DNA of 64,000 nt from Thermoplasmata archaeon (GCA_022750155.1 JAKIWG010000012.1:1-64000); one strand, 5' to 3'; shown: positions 1-10,230, counted from the stretch's first letter. Translations and numbers: made by a program. Notes: generated by a model not told the origin, from the sequence alone.

Positions 1-2
1 AG

Positions 3-869
3 AACTTCGCCGACGGCCTCAAGCTCTTCCGGAAGAACACGTTCAAGCCGCGCGAAGCCGACGGCCTCGGATTCTACTCCGGACCGACGGCCTACATGGT
101 CACCTCGCTGCTGATATTCGGGGTATTGCCGATCTCCTCGGGGTGGGCGGACGGCTCCCTCCCCCTCAGTCTCCTGCTCGCCCTCGTGATCTTCTCCTTC
201 GCGCCATTGTTCATCTTCGTCAGCGCCTGGTCCTCGAACAACAAGTACTCCCTGCTCGGCGGAATGCGCTCGGCGGCCCAGATGATCGCCTACGAGGTCC
301 CGATCCTGATCGCGGTGGTCGCTGTCGTGCTCGTCGCGGGCAGCTTCGACCTGACGACGATCGTGAACGAGCAGCAGAACTACTGGTTCTGGGGGCCGTT
401 GTTCCTTGCCCTGCTCGTCTTCCTTACCGGGATGCTCGCCGAGATGGAACGGATCCCGTTCGACCTTCCCGAGGCCGAGGCGGAGCTCGTCGAGGGGTGG
501 AACACGGAGTACGGCGGCATGCTGTTCGCCTTCTTCATGCTCGCCGACTACCTACGGGCGCTCGTCGGGAGCATCCTGGTCGTCCTGCTCTTCCTGGGGG
601 GGTGGACCCTCCCCTCGTACCTGCCGAGCGTATTGACCTCCTTCCCCCTCGCAGGCATCTTCTGGCTGATGCTGAAGACCTACCTTGTCTTCGGCCTGTT
701 CGTCTGGATCCGCGCCTCCCTCCCCCGCGTGCGGACCGACCAGCTCCTGCGCGTCGGCTGGATGCGGATGATCCCGCTCTCCCTCCTCTCCATCGTCCTG
801 GCGGTGCTGCTCGTGGCGGTACGGTGCCTGCCGGTCTTCGGCTGCCTGCCGCCCATCGGAGGATCGTAG
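3..869 (+). CDS. nuoH: NADH-quinone oxidoreductase subunit H (5' truncated by window edge)
   Basis: Frame is open from base 3 (NFADGLKLFRKNTFKPREADG...); multi-TM protein with EMERIPFDLPEAEAELVEGWNTEYGGM typical of NuoH; followed by nuoI-N. Confidence 0.95.
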   Translation, partial: NFADGLKLFRKNTFKPREADGLGFYSGPTAYMVTSLLIFGVLPISSGWADGSLPLSLLLALVIFSFAPLFIFVSAWSSNNKYSLLGGMRSAAQMIAYEVPILIAVVAVVLVAGSFDLTTIVNEQQNYWFWGPLFLALLVFLTGMLAEMERIPFDLPEAEAELVEGWNTEYGGMLFAFFMLADYLRALVGSILVVLLFLGGWTLPSYLPSVLTSFPLAGIFWLMLKTYLVFGLFVWIRASLPRVRTDQLLRVGWMRMIPLSLLSIVLAVLLVAVRCLPVFGCLPPIGGS

Positions 870-875
870 GAAACC

Positions 876-1655
876 ATGGCCGCCACCGCACCCCCGCCGG
901 AGAAGACCGAGGAGAATCCGATCCTCTGGGTCGCGAGACCGATGCTCACGGCGGCGCGACAGTTCGCCAAGAGCCTCGTGCGACCCTCGACGATCGTCTA
1001 CCCGTTCGAGCGGCTCGAGGACCCCAAGTTCCGCGACGAGGTCCAGGTCGCGTCGGGCAAGCCCATCGGCGTGGGCCACGTGTGGGACAACTACCGCGGG
1101 GTCCACGCGCTCAACATCGCCACGTGCATTTCCTGCAACCTGTGCGCGTTCAGCTGCCCGGACGTCTGCATCGAGATGGTCACCGTCCCCGGTGGGGATC
1201 CGAAGCACCCGAAGAAGTGCCCTCAGATCGACTACGGGAAGTGCAGCTACTGCGGCTTCTGCTCGGACGCGTGCCCGGAGGGGTGCCTGTCGATGACCAC
1301 CCGGTACGAGCTCGCGTCGCCGAAGCGATCGGACCTCGTATTCTCCCCGCAGAAGATGTTCGACGTCTTCCAGCGCAAGCTCCCCATGAGCCCCATCCGG
1401 CTCGAGCGACCCGCGAACGAGGACGCCATCCTCCTCGATGCCCCGCTGTGCATCGGCTGCAACGCGTGCGCCCGGGACTGCCCGACCAGTTGCATCACGA
1501 TGCTCGACATCCCGAAGCCGGTCGCGAAGCCCGGGGAGAAGCTCCCCCGTAGGATCTGGAAGGAGCCGGTCGTCAACGACTCCGACTGCGTCCGGTGCGG
1601 GACCTGCATCAGCGTCTGCCCCAAGGAATGCCTGTTCTGGGGGACTCACCCTTGA
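876..1655 (+). CDS. nuoI: NuoI-like ferredoxin subunit with four 4Fe-4S motifs
   Basis: CISCNLCAFSCPDVC, CSYCGFCSDACPEGC, CIGCNACARDCPTSC, CVRCGTCISVCPKEC; position between nuoH and nuoJ. Confidence 0.9.
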   Translation: MAATAPPPEKTEENPILWVARPMLTAARQFAKSLVRPSTIVYPFERLEDPKFRDEVQVASGKPIGVGHVWDNYRGVHALNIATCISCNLCAFSCPDVCIEMVTVPGGDPKHPKKCPQIDYGKCSYCGFCSDACPEGCLSMTTRYELASPKRSDLVFSPQKMFDVFQRKLPMSPIRLERPANEDAILLDAPLCIGCNACARDCPTSCITMLDIPKPVAKPGEKLPRRIWKEPVVNDSDCVRCGTCISVCPKECLFWGTHP

Positions 1656-2140
1656 GTCTCGAGGAACTGGCGTTCCTCGTCCTCGCCGGGATCGCGATCG
1701 GCACCGCGCTCGCGGCCCTGCTCGTGCGAGAGCTCGTCCACACCATCCTGTGGATCTCGGTCTTCTTCGTCGCGCTTTCGGCGATCTACTTCCTGCTCCA
1801 GGCCGATTTCCTCGGGATCCTTCAGCTCGGCGTGTACGCCGGCGCGGTGACCATCCTGCTCCTGTTCGGGGTGATGGTGACGCGCAAGAGGATCTTCTCC
1901 CGGGAGGCGGCGACGGGGATCGGGCCGTTCCCCCTCGCCCTCGCGCTCGTGTCGGTCGTCATCCTCGCGGGCGTGGCCTCCGGGCTCCCCACCCAGCCCG
2001 CGTCGGTCCAGACCTACGCGCCGGCCATGCTCTCGCAGGAGCTGTTCACGACGGACGGGGGCTGGCTCGTCCTCCTGGGTCTCACCATGCTGAGCGCGCT
2101 CGCCGGAGCGATCTATCTCGTGCGAGAGGGACGCGAATGA
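1652..2140 (+). CDS. nuoJ: NADH-quinone oxidoreductase subunit J
   Basis: LQADFLGILQLGVYAGAVTILLLFGVMVTRKR; TTG start overlapping the nuoI stop (TTGA) inferred inside ORF 1595..2140. Confidence 0.88.
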   Translation: MSLEELAFLVLAGIAIGTALAALLVRELVHTILWISVFFVALSAIYFLLQADFLGILQLGVYAGAVTILLLFGVMVTRKRIFSREAATGIGPFPLALALVSVVILAGVASGLPTQPASVQTYAPAMLSQELFTTDGGWLVLLGLTMLSALAGAIYLVREGRE

Positions 2141-2454
2141 CCGATTTCGTCGTCGCGCAGTTCGTCGGGCTCTCGGCCGCGCTGCTCGGGATCGGGCTCT
2201 TCGGCATCCTCACGCGCCGCAACTTCATCCTCCTGCTCATCGCCATCGAGATCGCGATCAACGCCGCGGTCCTCAACTTCGTCTACTTCGCCGGATTCGC
2301 GACGGGTCCGGGCGGCGTGAGCGGCCAGGCCGCGGCCGTGGTCATCGTCGGCCTCGCCGCGACCGAGGTCGCCGTAGGCCTCGCCATCGTGCTGGCGCTC
2401 AACCGCCAGCGCGGGTCGATCAACGTGGCGGAAGCGACCACGCTCCGGCAGTAA
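2137..2454 (+). CDS. nuoK: NADH-quinone oxidoreductase subunit K
   Basis: 105 aa, 3 TM; LLLIAIEIAINAAVLNFV...ATEVAVGLAIVLALNR; ATGA overlap with nuoJ; lies inside longer ORF 1438..2454. Confidence 0.92.
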   Translation: MTDFVVAQFVGLSAALLGIGLFGILTRRNFILLLIAIEIAINAAVLNFVYFAGFATGPGGVSGQAAAVVIVGLAATEVAVGLAIVLALNRQRGSINVAEATTLRQ

Positions 2455-2463
2455 GGGGAGAAC

Positions 2464-4452
2464 ATGGGCGCATTCGACTCGCTGTTCCAGTGGGCGTTCC
2501 TGGTCCCCCTGTTCCCGCTGCTGGGACTCGTCATCGTCGGATTCTTCGGCGACCGGATGAAGAAGGCCGAATTCGGCGGATGGGTCGCCGTCGCCTTCAG
2601 CGGGATGGCCATGGTCCTGGGGGTCCTCATCGCCGTCGGGGAGGCGCTCACCCCGGGCCGATACACCGACGTGAGCTACGCCTGGCTCACGCTCCCGGGC
2701 ACCCAGTCGGTATTCTCGAACGGATTTTCGCTCGTGATGGGCACGCTCGTCGACCCGATCTCGGCGCTGATGCTCATCGTGGTCAACGTCGTCGGGTTCC
2801 TTGTGATGCTGTACTCCATCGAGTACATGCACCACGACAAGGGACTCCCCCGATACTACGCCGAGCTCTCGCTGTTCCTGGTCGCGATGAACGGGCTCAT
2901 CCTCTCGGACAACCTGCTCGAATTCTTCCTCTTCTGGGAGCTCGTCGGCGTCTGCAGTTACTTCCTCATCGGGTTCTACTACGAGAAGCCGAGCGCGGCG
3001 AGCGCGGCGAAGGAGGCGTTCCTCGTCACGCGCGTGGGCGATGTCCTGTTCCTGCTGGGGATATTCATCTATTTCGCGACCTACGCGACCTCCGGCGGCG
3101 GCGCGGGCTGGGCGGCGTCCGGGTTCAAGTTCACCACCGGCAGCACCCCGTTCCTGGGGAGCCTCGTCGGCTCGGCGAGCTCCCCGACGCTCACCATCGC
3201 CGGGCTCATGATGCTCGCCGGTGCGGCCGGGAAGTCCGCGCAGTTCCCCCTCGATGTGTGGCTGCCGGACGCGATGGAAGGACCCACGACGGTCAGCGCG
3301 TTGATCCACGCGGCGACGATGGTTGCCGCGGGGGTCTATCTGTTGGCCGTCGTCTCCCTCTTCCTCGGCTTCACCGCCGACGATCGGCTGGCGATCGTCG
3401 CCGTAGGGGGGTTCACCACGATCTGGGCGGCGTCGATGGCGGTGGTGAACACCGACATCAAGCGCGTGGTGGCCTATTCGACGATCTCCCAGCTCGGGTA
3501 CATGGTCCTCGCGGTCGGGGCGGGATTCGCGATGGTCGGATTGTACCATCTGTTCACGCACGCGTTCTTCAAGGCGCTCCTCTTCCTCGCGGCGGGGGCG
3601 GTCATCCACGCGGTCGGCACCCAGGACCTGCTCAAGATGGGCGGGCTGGGCAAGTCGATGCGCATCACCTCGATCGCCTTCCTCATCGGCGCCCTGTCGC
3701 TCTCCGGATTCCCCGGGTTCGCCGGGTTCTGGAGCAAGGACGACGTCCTCGCGTCGGTGTATTCGCAGGTCGGCGCCCATCCGCTGTACTGGCCGTTCCT
3801 GCTCTGCGCCCTGGCCACCGTGTTCCTGACCGCGTACTACATCTTCCGCGCCTGGTTCCTTGCATTCTCCGGCGATCACCCTCGGGACCCGACGCTGCCC
3901 CACGGGCACGACGCGCCGTGGGCGATGCGCCTCCCCCTCCTCGTCCTCTCCGTCCTCGCGGCCGTGGCCGGCCTGTTCGCCTTCCTACCGTCGTTCTCCA
4001 GCCTCCTTCCCGGGGCGAACGTCCCTCCGGTGTACGGGAGCACGGATCTGGTGCTCACCGCGGTCTCGGCGGGACTCGGGCTGGGCGGGATCGGCGTCGC
4101 CTACGTGATGTGGGGGAACGGGCGCGTATTCCAGCTCCCGTCGGGTTCGCCCCTCCAGGGGGCCCGGACGGTGCTCCTCCGCCGATATTACATGAAGGAC
4201 GCCTACGACTGGATCGGCCTTCACGGGGTCTACCGACTCGCCCGCGCCGCCGACTTCGTCGACCAGTTCGTCATCGACGGAAGCATCCGGGGGATCGAGC
4301 GGGCGTTCTCGTCCCTCTCGAACGGGATGCGGCGCCTCCAGACCGGGGTCGTCTCCGACTACGCGGCGTACGTGGTGACCGGTCTCGTCGGGGTGCTGCT
4401 CTTCTTCCTGTTCGTCGCCCCGTGGATCTTCAGGACCATGGGAGGGGGCTGA
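2464..4452 (+). CDS. nuoL: NADH-quinone oxidoreductase subunit L
   Basis: 662 aa; DVWLPDAMEGPTTVSALIHAATMVAAGVYLL, FFLFWELVGVCSYFLIGF. Confidence 0.96.
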   Translation: MGAFDSLFQWAFLVPLFPLLGLVIVGFFGDRMKKAEFGGWVAVAFSGMAMVLGVLIAVGEALTPGRYTDVSYAWLTLPGTQSVFSNGFSLVMGTLVDPISALMLIVVNVVGFLVMLYSIEYMHHDKGLPRYYAELSLFLVAMNGLILSDNLLEFFLFWELVGVCSYFLIGFYYEKPSAASAAKEAFLVTRVGDVLFLLGIFIYFATYATSGGGAGWAASGFKFTTGSTPFLGSLVGSASSPTLTIAGLMMLAGAAGKSAQFPLDVWLPDAMEGPTTVSALIHAATMVAAGVYLLAVVSLFLGFTADDRLAIVAVGGFTTIWAASMAVVNTDIKRVVAYSTISQLGYMVLAVGAGFAMVGLYHLFTHAFFKALLFLAAGAVIHAVGTQDLLKMGGLGKSMRITSIAFLIGALSLSGFPGFAGFWSKDDVLASVYSQVGAHPLYWPFLLCALATVFLTAYYIFRAWFLAFSGDHPRDPTLPHGHDAPWAMRLPLLVLSVLAAVAGLFAFLPSFSSLLPGANVPPVYGSTDLVLTAVSAGLGLGGIGVAYVMWGNGRVFQLPSGSPLQGARTVLLRRYYMKDAYDWIGLHGVYRLARAADFVDQFVIDGSIRGIERAFSSLSNGMRRLQTGVVSDYAAYVVTGLVGVLLFFLFVAPWIFRTMGGG

Positions 4453-4453
4453 G

Positions 4454-5932
4454 ATGGTCCCGGTCCTTTCGCTCCTGCTCCTGACGCTCCTCGCCGGGAC
4501 CGTCGTCACGTTCCTCGCGGGGCGGCGGGCCCGTTGGGTCGCGCTCGCCACCTCGGTGGGATTCCTGTTCGAGACCCTCTGGCTCCTCGACTCGTACACG
4601 TCCTGGCCGGGGCGAAGCGGCGCCTTGGGGGTGCCGCAGTACTCCGACGGGGAATCGTACGCCTGGATCTCGGTGCCGTGGCTCCACATCAACTACACCG
4701 TGGGGATCGACGGCATCTCGTTGATCCTGATCCTCCTGACGGCGTTCCTGCAGCTCGCGACGGTCGTGTACTGCTGGACCGAGTCGAGGAGGCCTTCGGC
4801 GTGGTTCGGCCTCGTGCTGCTCACCTGCCTCGGGAGCTTCGGGGTGTTCATCGCGCTCGACGTGCTGCTGTTCTTCCTCTTCTGGGAAGCGACGCTCATC
4901 CCGATGTTCTTCATGATCGGGTTCTGGGGCGGCCCGCGACGCCGATACGCGGCGTTGAAGTTCTTCGTCTACACCCACGTCGCCTCGATCGTCATGCTGG
5001 TGGCGCTGCTCGCCGTCGTCTTCTACGCGCATGCCGCCTCCTTCGACTTCTCCGACATCTACATCGCGACCCACAGTTCCGGATTCCCTATCGTCACCCA
5101 GGCGATGCTCTTCCTCGCGCTCTTCTTCGGCTTCGGGGTCAAGTTCCCGATCGTCCCGTTCCACACCTGGCTGCCCGACGCCCACGTCGAGGCCCCGACG
5201 GGCGGCTCGGTCCTCCTCGCCGGGCTACTGCTGAAGCTCGGCGGGTACGGTCTGATCCGTTGGGCGGTGGAGGTGCTGCCGCAGGGGCTCGCCCACACCA
5301 GCTGGATCGTCTACGGCGTCGCCTTCGCTTCGATCATCTGGGGAACGGTCCTGTCGCTCTCCCAACGGGACCTGAAGCGGATGATCGCCTACTCCTCGAT
5401 CAACCACATGGGCATCGTCCTGTTGGCGATCGCCGTCTACTCGTCGCTGGGGCTGCTCGCCGCCGTCCTGTTGATGTTCGCCCACGGGGTCGTGAGCGGG
5501 CTCCTGTTCATGGCCTCCGGGAGCGTCCACCACACCTTCGGGACCCGCGACATCGTCACGCTCCGAGGGATCACCCCGAGGACCCCGGTGCTGGCCACGA
5601 TGATCATGGTCGGCTCGCTCGCATCGCTCGGTCTTCCGGCGCTGATCAGCTTCCCGGCGGAGTTCACCGCGCTGCTCGCTACGTGGGACCGGCTCGGCTA
5701 CTGGGTCCTGCTTCCGCTCGTGATCCTCGTCGTGACCGCGGGCTTCTACCTGTGGATGATGCAACGGGTGCTGTTCGGGCCTCCGCAGAACATCCCGGAG
5801 AAGGCCCACGACGTCGACGTGTACGAGACCGCGGGGATGGCGATCCTGGTGGCGCTGATCATCCTGTACGGCGTCCTCCCGGGGTTCCTGGTGAACGTGA
5901 TCGTCAACTCGCCGGTCTACGGGTTCCCGTGA
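4454..5932 (+). CDS. nuoM: NADH-quinone oxidoreductase subunit M
   Basis: 492 aa; FHTWLPDAHVEAPTGGSVLLAGLLLKLGGYGLIR, MIAYSSINHMG. Confidence 0.96.
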   Translation: MVPVLSLLLLTLLAGTVVTFLAGRRARWVALATSVGFLFETLWLLDSYTSWPGRSGALGVPQYSDGESYAWISVPWLHINYTVGIDGISLILILLTAFLQLATVVYCWTESRRPSAWFGLVLLTCLGSFGVFIALDVLLFFLFWEATLIPMFFMIGFWGGPRRRYAALKFFVYTHVASIVMLVALLAVVFYAHAASFDFSDIYIATHSSGFPIVTQAMLFLALFFGFGVKFPIVPFHTWLPDAHVEAPTGGSVLLAGLLLKLGGYGLIRWAVEVLPQGLAHTSWIVYGVAFASIIWGTVLSLSQRDLKRMIAYSSINHMGIVLLAIAVYSSLGLLAAVLLMFAHGVVSGLLFMASGSVHHTFGTRDIVTLRGITPRTPVLATMIMVGSLASLGLPALISFPAEFTALLATWDRLGYWVLLPLVILVVTAGFYLWMMQRVLFGPPQNIPEKAHDVDVYETAGMAILVALIILYGVLPGFLVNVIVNSPVYGFP

Positions 5933-5940
5933 GGCGGTAG

Positions 5941-7524
5941 ATGGACCCGGTATCGTGGACCTGGTTCCTCCCGGAAGCGTTCCTCCTCGGGGCGGCGCTC
6001 CTCGTATTCCTCCTCGACGTCCTCGGGGTGGAGAAGCTCGAGGCGTTCGGCGCGGTCGCGGTCGGGGCCACGGCCCTCTCGCTGCTCGCGGTCGTCGCCG
6101 ACCTCGGGTTCACCCCGCTCTCCTTCCTGTCCACCCTTCCCCCCTCCGTCGTCGACTCGGGCGGCGGCGCGACGAGCCTCTACGCGTTCTCGAGCCTCGG
6201 GCTGGTCTTCCAGGGCGTGTTCCTGTCGAGTGCGCTGCTCGTCTCGTTGGCGTCCCTCTCCCGGCCCTCCCACGAGAAGGGCGCGGCGGTGTTCTACGGC
6301 CTCCTGTTGATGGCCACGCTCGGGATGATGCTCGTCGCCGTCTCGGCGGACCTGATCTTCCTGCTGTTGGCGATCGAGGTCACCGGGATCGCCACCTACC
6401 TGATGGTGGGCTACACCCGAAAGGACGCGCGGGGTCTGGAGGCTGCGATGAAGTTCTACATCATCGGCGCGCTCTCCACCGCGCTCTCCTTCTTCGGCGC
6501 CTCCCTCCTGTTCGGCGCCTTCGGGTCGACGAACCTTCTCGTGCTGAGCCAGGGGCTGGGAGGGATCTCCAACCACTCCCTCGCCCTCGTCGGCTACGCG
6601 TTCCTGATCGTAGGCCTCGGTTTCAAGGTCACGCTCGTCCCGTTCCATGCCTGGGCCGTCGACGTCTACGACGGGGCCCCCACGGATGTGTCCGCCTTCC
6701 TCGCGGGCGGGACGAAGAAGATGGGCGTCTTCGCGTTCTTCCTCGTGTTCATCGGACCGCTCTCGATCCTGACCGTCCGGGCCGTGAACTGCACCGGCAC
6801 CGTATGCATCGCCCCGTACGACTTCCGGCCCACGGTGGAGCTCACGCTCGGGCTCCTCGCGATCGTGACGATGACCCTCGGGAACGTCCTCGCGCTCCTC
6901 CAGAAGGAGATGAAGCGGATGCTCGCCTACTCGTCGATCTCGCAGGCGGGCTACATGATGATCGGCATCGCGATCGGTACCGCCCCCGCCCTCGCGGGAG
7001 CGACCCTGCAGATCCTCGCGCACGTGTTCATGAAGGCCGGCGCCTTCCTCGTCGTCGCCGGCGTTTCGGCGCTGGGCGTGGGTCCGCTCATCGCCCAGTA
7101 CCGCGGGTTGGGGCAGCGCCGCCCGTACCTGGGGGTCGCCTTCGCGCTGATGCTCCTCTCGCTCGCCGGGATCCCGCTCACCGTCGGTTTCGTCTCGAAA
7201 TTCATCCTGTTCTCCGCCGCCGTCCAGGCCTCCACGGTGGCCGGCCAGTCGTTCTTCTTCTGGCTCGCCGTGGCGGGGCTCCTCAACAGCGCGCTCTCCG
7301 TCTTCTACTACGCGAGGGTCCTCAAGGTGATGTACATGGAATCGCCCGACGCCAGCGTCCCGCTCGACGGCCCCGCCGGGGACCCGACGGGCGGCCTCGG
7401 ATACGGGCGCTCGGCCGCGATCCTCCTCGCGGTGGTGGCGATCGTGGCGCTCGGGGTCTACCCGCAGCCGGTCTTCTCGGCGATCCAGGCCGCGGCGACC
7501 CATTTCGTGGCGAGCGGGGCGTGA
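5941..7524 (+). CDS. nuoN: NADH-quinone oxidoreductase subunit N
   Basis: 527 aa; VPFHAWAVDVYDGAPTDVSAFLAGGTKKMG, MLAYSSISQAGYMM. Confidence 0.95.
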   Translation: MDPVSWTWFLPEAFLLGAALLVFLLDVLGVEKLEAFGAVAVGATALSLLAVVADLGFTPLSFLSTLPPSVVDSGGGATSLYAFSSLGLVFQGVFLSSALLVSLASLSRPSHEKGAAVFYGLLLMATLGMMLVAVSADLIFLLLAIEVTGIATYLMVGYTRKDARGLEAAMKFYIIGALSTALSFFGASLLFGAFGSTNLLVLSQGLGGISNHSLALVGYAFLIVGLGFKVTLVPFHAWAVDVYDGAPTDVSAFLAGGTKKMGVFAFFLVFIGPLSILTVRAVNCTGTVCIAPYDFRPTVELTLGLLAIVTMTLGNVLALLQKEMKRMLAYSSISQAGYMMIGIAIGTAPALAGATLQILAHVFMKAGAFLVVAGVSALGVGPLIAQYRGLGQRRPYLGVAFALMLLSLAGIPLTVGFVSKFILFSAAVQASTVAGQSFFFWLAVAGLLNSALSVFYYARVLKVMYMESPDASVPLDGPAGDPTGGLGYGRSAAILLAVVAIVALGVYPQPVFSAIQAAATHFVASGA

Positions 7525-7528
7525 GGGG

Positions 7529-8629
7529 ATGGAGGCGTACGACGTCGCCGTCGTCGGTGCGGGACCGGCGGGGGCGACCGCGGCCCGATTCTCCGCCCTC
7601 GGGGGGGCGCGGACGATCCTCCTCGACCGCCGCCCCGAGCTCGGCCACCCGGTCCAGTGCGGGGAGTTCCTTCCGACCCCGGCCGAGCTGAAGGACCTCT
7701 TCGACTGCGACGAGGTCATCGACGAGACGTTCCGGGTCCCGCCGGGAACGATCCTCCGGGAGACCCACGGGATGGTCTGCATCGCCCCCTCCGGCCGCGA
7801 GTACCGGTTCCCCCTGGAGGGCTACTCGGTCTCCCGTCGCGCCTTCGACAAGGCGCTCGCGCTCGACGCGGAAGGCGCGGGGGCCGAACTGCGTCACCCG
7901 TGCGGGGTCACCCGCGTCCGCGACGACGTGGTGAGCCTCGCCGGCGGCGGCCAGATCCGCGCCCGGGTCATCGTCGGCGCCGACGGGCCGCTCTCCACCG
8001 TCGCGCGCTCCGCCGGGTTCTCCGTCGAACGGGAGATGTTCCGGATGGTCACGGGAACCTCGTTGGGGACGTTCTCCGACGAGATCCGGCTCTACTTCGG
8101 CCAGGTGGCACCCGGGGGGTACGCCTGGGTGTTCCCCCGCCGCGCCGACGCGAATGTCGGGCTGGGGGTCACGAGCATCCCGCGGGGCCGGAGCCTCGGG
8201 ACCCTGCTCGACCGGTTCCTGCGTCGCGAGAAGATCTCGGGGGCGACGGATCGGACCAGCTGGTGGGTGCCGATCGGGCCCCCGCCCCCGAGCGCCGTAC
8301 GGGGCCGGGCCCTGTTCGCGGGGGACTCGGCGAACCTGGTGATGGCGACGAACGGTGGGGGGATCCCGACCGCGATGATCTCCGGGCGTGACGCCGGGGT
8401 CGCCGCCGCCCGCCACATCCGCGACGGGAGGCCGCTCTCGGAGTACGACACACTGTGGAAGCGGCATCTGTTCCAGCCCCTCGCCCGGGGGCATCGCATC
8501 AAGCACCTCGGGGACCGCGTCGTCGCCCGAGACCGGTTCCTCTCCCTCGGAATGCGCTATATCGGGGCATCCGGTCTGGATTCGATGATGCGCCTGCGCT
8601 GGCCACGCCGATTGGGGGGGGCCCGGTGA
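7529..8629 (+). CDS. Geranylgeranyl reductase family FAD-dependent oxidoreductase
   Basis: N-terminal YDVAVVGAGPAGATAARFSALGGARTILLDRR, PVQCGEF, GDSANLVMATNGGGI; next to polyprenyl synthase. Confidence 0.88.
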   Translation: MEAYDVAVVGAGPAGATAARFSALGGARTILLDRRPELGHPVQCGEFLPTPAELKDLFDCDEVIDETFRVPPGTILRETHGMVCIAPSGREYRFPLEGYSVSRRAFDKALALDAEGAGAELRHPCGVTRVRDDVVSLAGGGQIRARVIVGADGPLSTVARSAGFSVEREMFRMVTGTSLGTFSDEIRLYFGQVAPGGYAWVFPRRADANVGLGVTSIPRGRSLGTLLDRFLRREKISGATDRTSWWVPIGPPPPSAVRGRALFAGDSANLVMATNGGGIPTAMISGRDAGVAAARHIRDGRPLSEYDTLWKRHLFQPLARGHRIKHLGDRVVARDRFLSLGMRYIGASGLDSMMRLRWPRRLGGAR

Positions 8630-9678
8630 CGAGCCCAGAACCGTCCATCGGCGAGACCTCGCTCGAGGCGATCCTCAGCCAGACCCTGGGCGCGGACGCG
8701 CCGGCCCAGCTCGCCGACGTGCTGCCGTTCCTCGTCCAGGACCTGACCCAGATCGACGCGCGGCTCCACCAGGTCCTGGGCTCGACCTACCCCCAGCTCA
8801 CCGAGGCGGCCCGCTACGCGTGCGCGACAGGCGGCAAGCGGATCCGACCCCTGCTCATGGCGGCCACCCACCGCGCGCTGGGGGCGACCTCCACGCAACC
8901 GATCCACTCGCTCGCCGCCGCCTTCCAGCTAATCCATACGGCCTCGCTCGTCCATGACGACGTCATCGACCATGCCGAGATGCGAAGGGGCCGCCAGTCG
9001 ATGCCGAGGGCGTTCGGCCTCCCCACGGCGATCGTCGCCGGGGACTACCTGTTCGTGCGGGCCTTCGAGCTCGCCGCGGACTACCCCAGGGCGATCATCC
9101 TGCGGTGCGGGGAGGCGTGCGCCGACCTGGTGGAAGGCGAGGTCCTGCAGGACACGAGCCGCTTCGACCTGACGACCGGGCGCGAGCACTACTTCCGCGT
9201 CATCGAGCGGAAGACCGGGGCGATCGTCGCCGCCGCGCTCGCCAGCGTCGCGGAGATCGCCCATGCTCCTCCGGCGATGGTGGACGCCTGCTCGTCGTTC
9301 GGCAAGGCCCTCGGCATCGCCTTCCAGGTCCGCGACGACCTCCTCGACGTCTACGGCGACCCGGACCTGTTGGGAAAGCCATTGTACTCCGACCTCCGAG
9401 AGGGGAACCCGACCCTCGTGTCGCTCGAGGCCTACGGGTCGCTCGAGGGGGCGAAGAAGGGGGAGTTCGAGCGGATCTTCGCGCTCCGGCGCAAGCAGCC
9501 GGGGGATCTGCTGAGACTGCGGACGTTGACCGACGAGACCGGGGCCCCGGAACGCGTGGCCCAGGAGGCGACCCGATGGGCGGAGCGCGCGATCCAGGCC
9601 CTCGATTCGATGCCCTCCTCCCCCTACCGGACGCTGCTCATGCGTTCGGCCCGCGGCGCCGCCGAGCGTCGGTTCTAG
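8626..9678 (+). CDS. idsA: Polyprenyl (geranylgeranyl) diphosphate synthase
   Basis: GGKRIRP, LVHDDVID, second Asp-rich RDDLLDVYGD; GTG start at 8626 overlapping the preceding stop. Confidence 0.9.
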   Translation: MTSPEPSIGETSLEAILSQTLGADAPAQLADVLPFLVQDLTQIDARLHQVLGSTYPQLTEAARYACATGGKRIRPLLMAATHRALGATSTQPIHSLAAAFQLIHTASLVHDDVIDHAEMRRGRQSMPRAFGLPTAIVAGDYLFVRAFELAADYPRAIILRCGEACADLVEGEVLQDTSRFDLTTGREHYFRVIERKTGAIVAAALASVAEIAHAPPAMVDACSSFGKALGIAFQVRDDLLDVYGDPDLLGKPLYSDLREGNPTLVSLEAYGSLEGAKKGEFERIFALRRKQPGDLLRLRTLTDETGAPERVAQEATRWAERAIQALDSMPSSPYRTLLMRSARGAAERRF

Positions 9679-9747
9679 CGGAGCGCCGCTGGAGCGAAAG
9701 CTGTATCTTGAATCGGACGGCTCACGCGGAATCGGGGGGAGCGATCC

Positions 9748-10230
9748 GTGTCGGAAACCAGCGTGAGCCGAGCCCCACCTTCCCACGCCCCGACGATCGA
9801 CCACCGCGCCTCCAAACCGCTCGTCCTGGACCACCTGCCCGCCGCGTGGAGCCCCTCGAACCTGAGGCCGTCGCTCCCCATCGGGGTCGCCCTCCTCTCG
9901 GTCCTGATCGCGATCTCCGGCGTGGTGGTACTGGTCGCCGGGTCCCTCTTCCTTCTGAACACGTACTTCGGGACCGTCGTTCCAACGAGCCTGCTTATTG
10001 TCCGGTCCGTCGACCCGTTGGGGGCCGGGATCCTCGTACTGGTCGGGGCGGTCCTCCTCTCGGTGGCGAACGCGCTCTGGGCGCAGGAGCGCTGGGCGCT
10101 CTGGACGACGGTCGCCGTGCTGTTCGCCGCCCTCGCGTACTCCTTCTTCACGGCCTCGATCACGGTGCTGTTCCTGCTGTTCCTCCTGCTGTTCATCTAC
10201 CTGCTCACCGTGCGCCGCTACTTCTACTGA
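9748..10230 (+). CDS. Predicted multi-TM membrane protein
   Basis: 160 aa with several hydrophobic segments; ATGA junction with downstream nitrilase gene. Confidence 0.7.
   Translation: MSETSVSRAPPSHAPTIDHRASKPLVLDHLPAAWSPSNLRPSLPIGVALLSVLIAISGVVVLVAGSLFLLNTYFGTVVPTSLLIVRSVDPLGAGILVLVGAVLLSVANALWAQERWALWTTVAVLFAALAYSFFTASITVLFLLFLLLFIYLLTVRRYFY

Noticed and set aside
143-1552. 469-aa plus-strand ORF overlapping nuoH/nuoI
   Set aside because: Out-of-frame Arg/Pro-rich translation of two well-supported genes.
2113-3909. 598-aa minus-strand ORF opposite nuoK/nuoL
   Set aside because: High-GC shadow frame; Arg/Glu/Asp/Gly-biased composition, no domains, fully antisense to nuoL.
5917-7782. 621-aa minus-strand ORF opposite nuoN
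   Set aside because: Antisense shadow of nuoN; low-complexity Arg/Glu/Gly translation.
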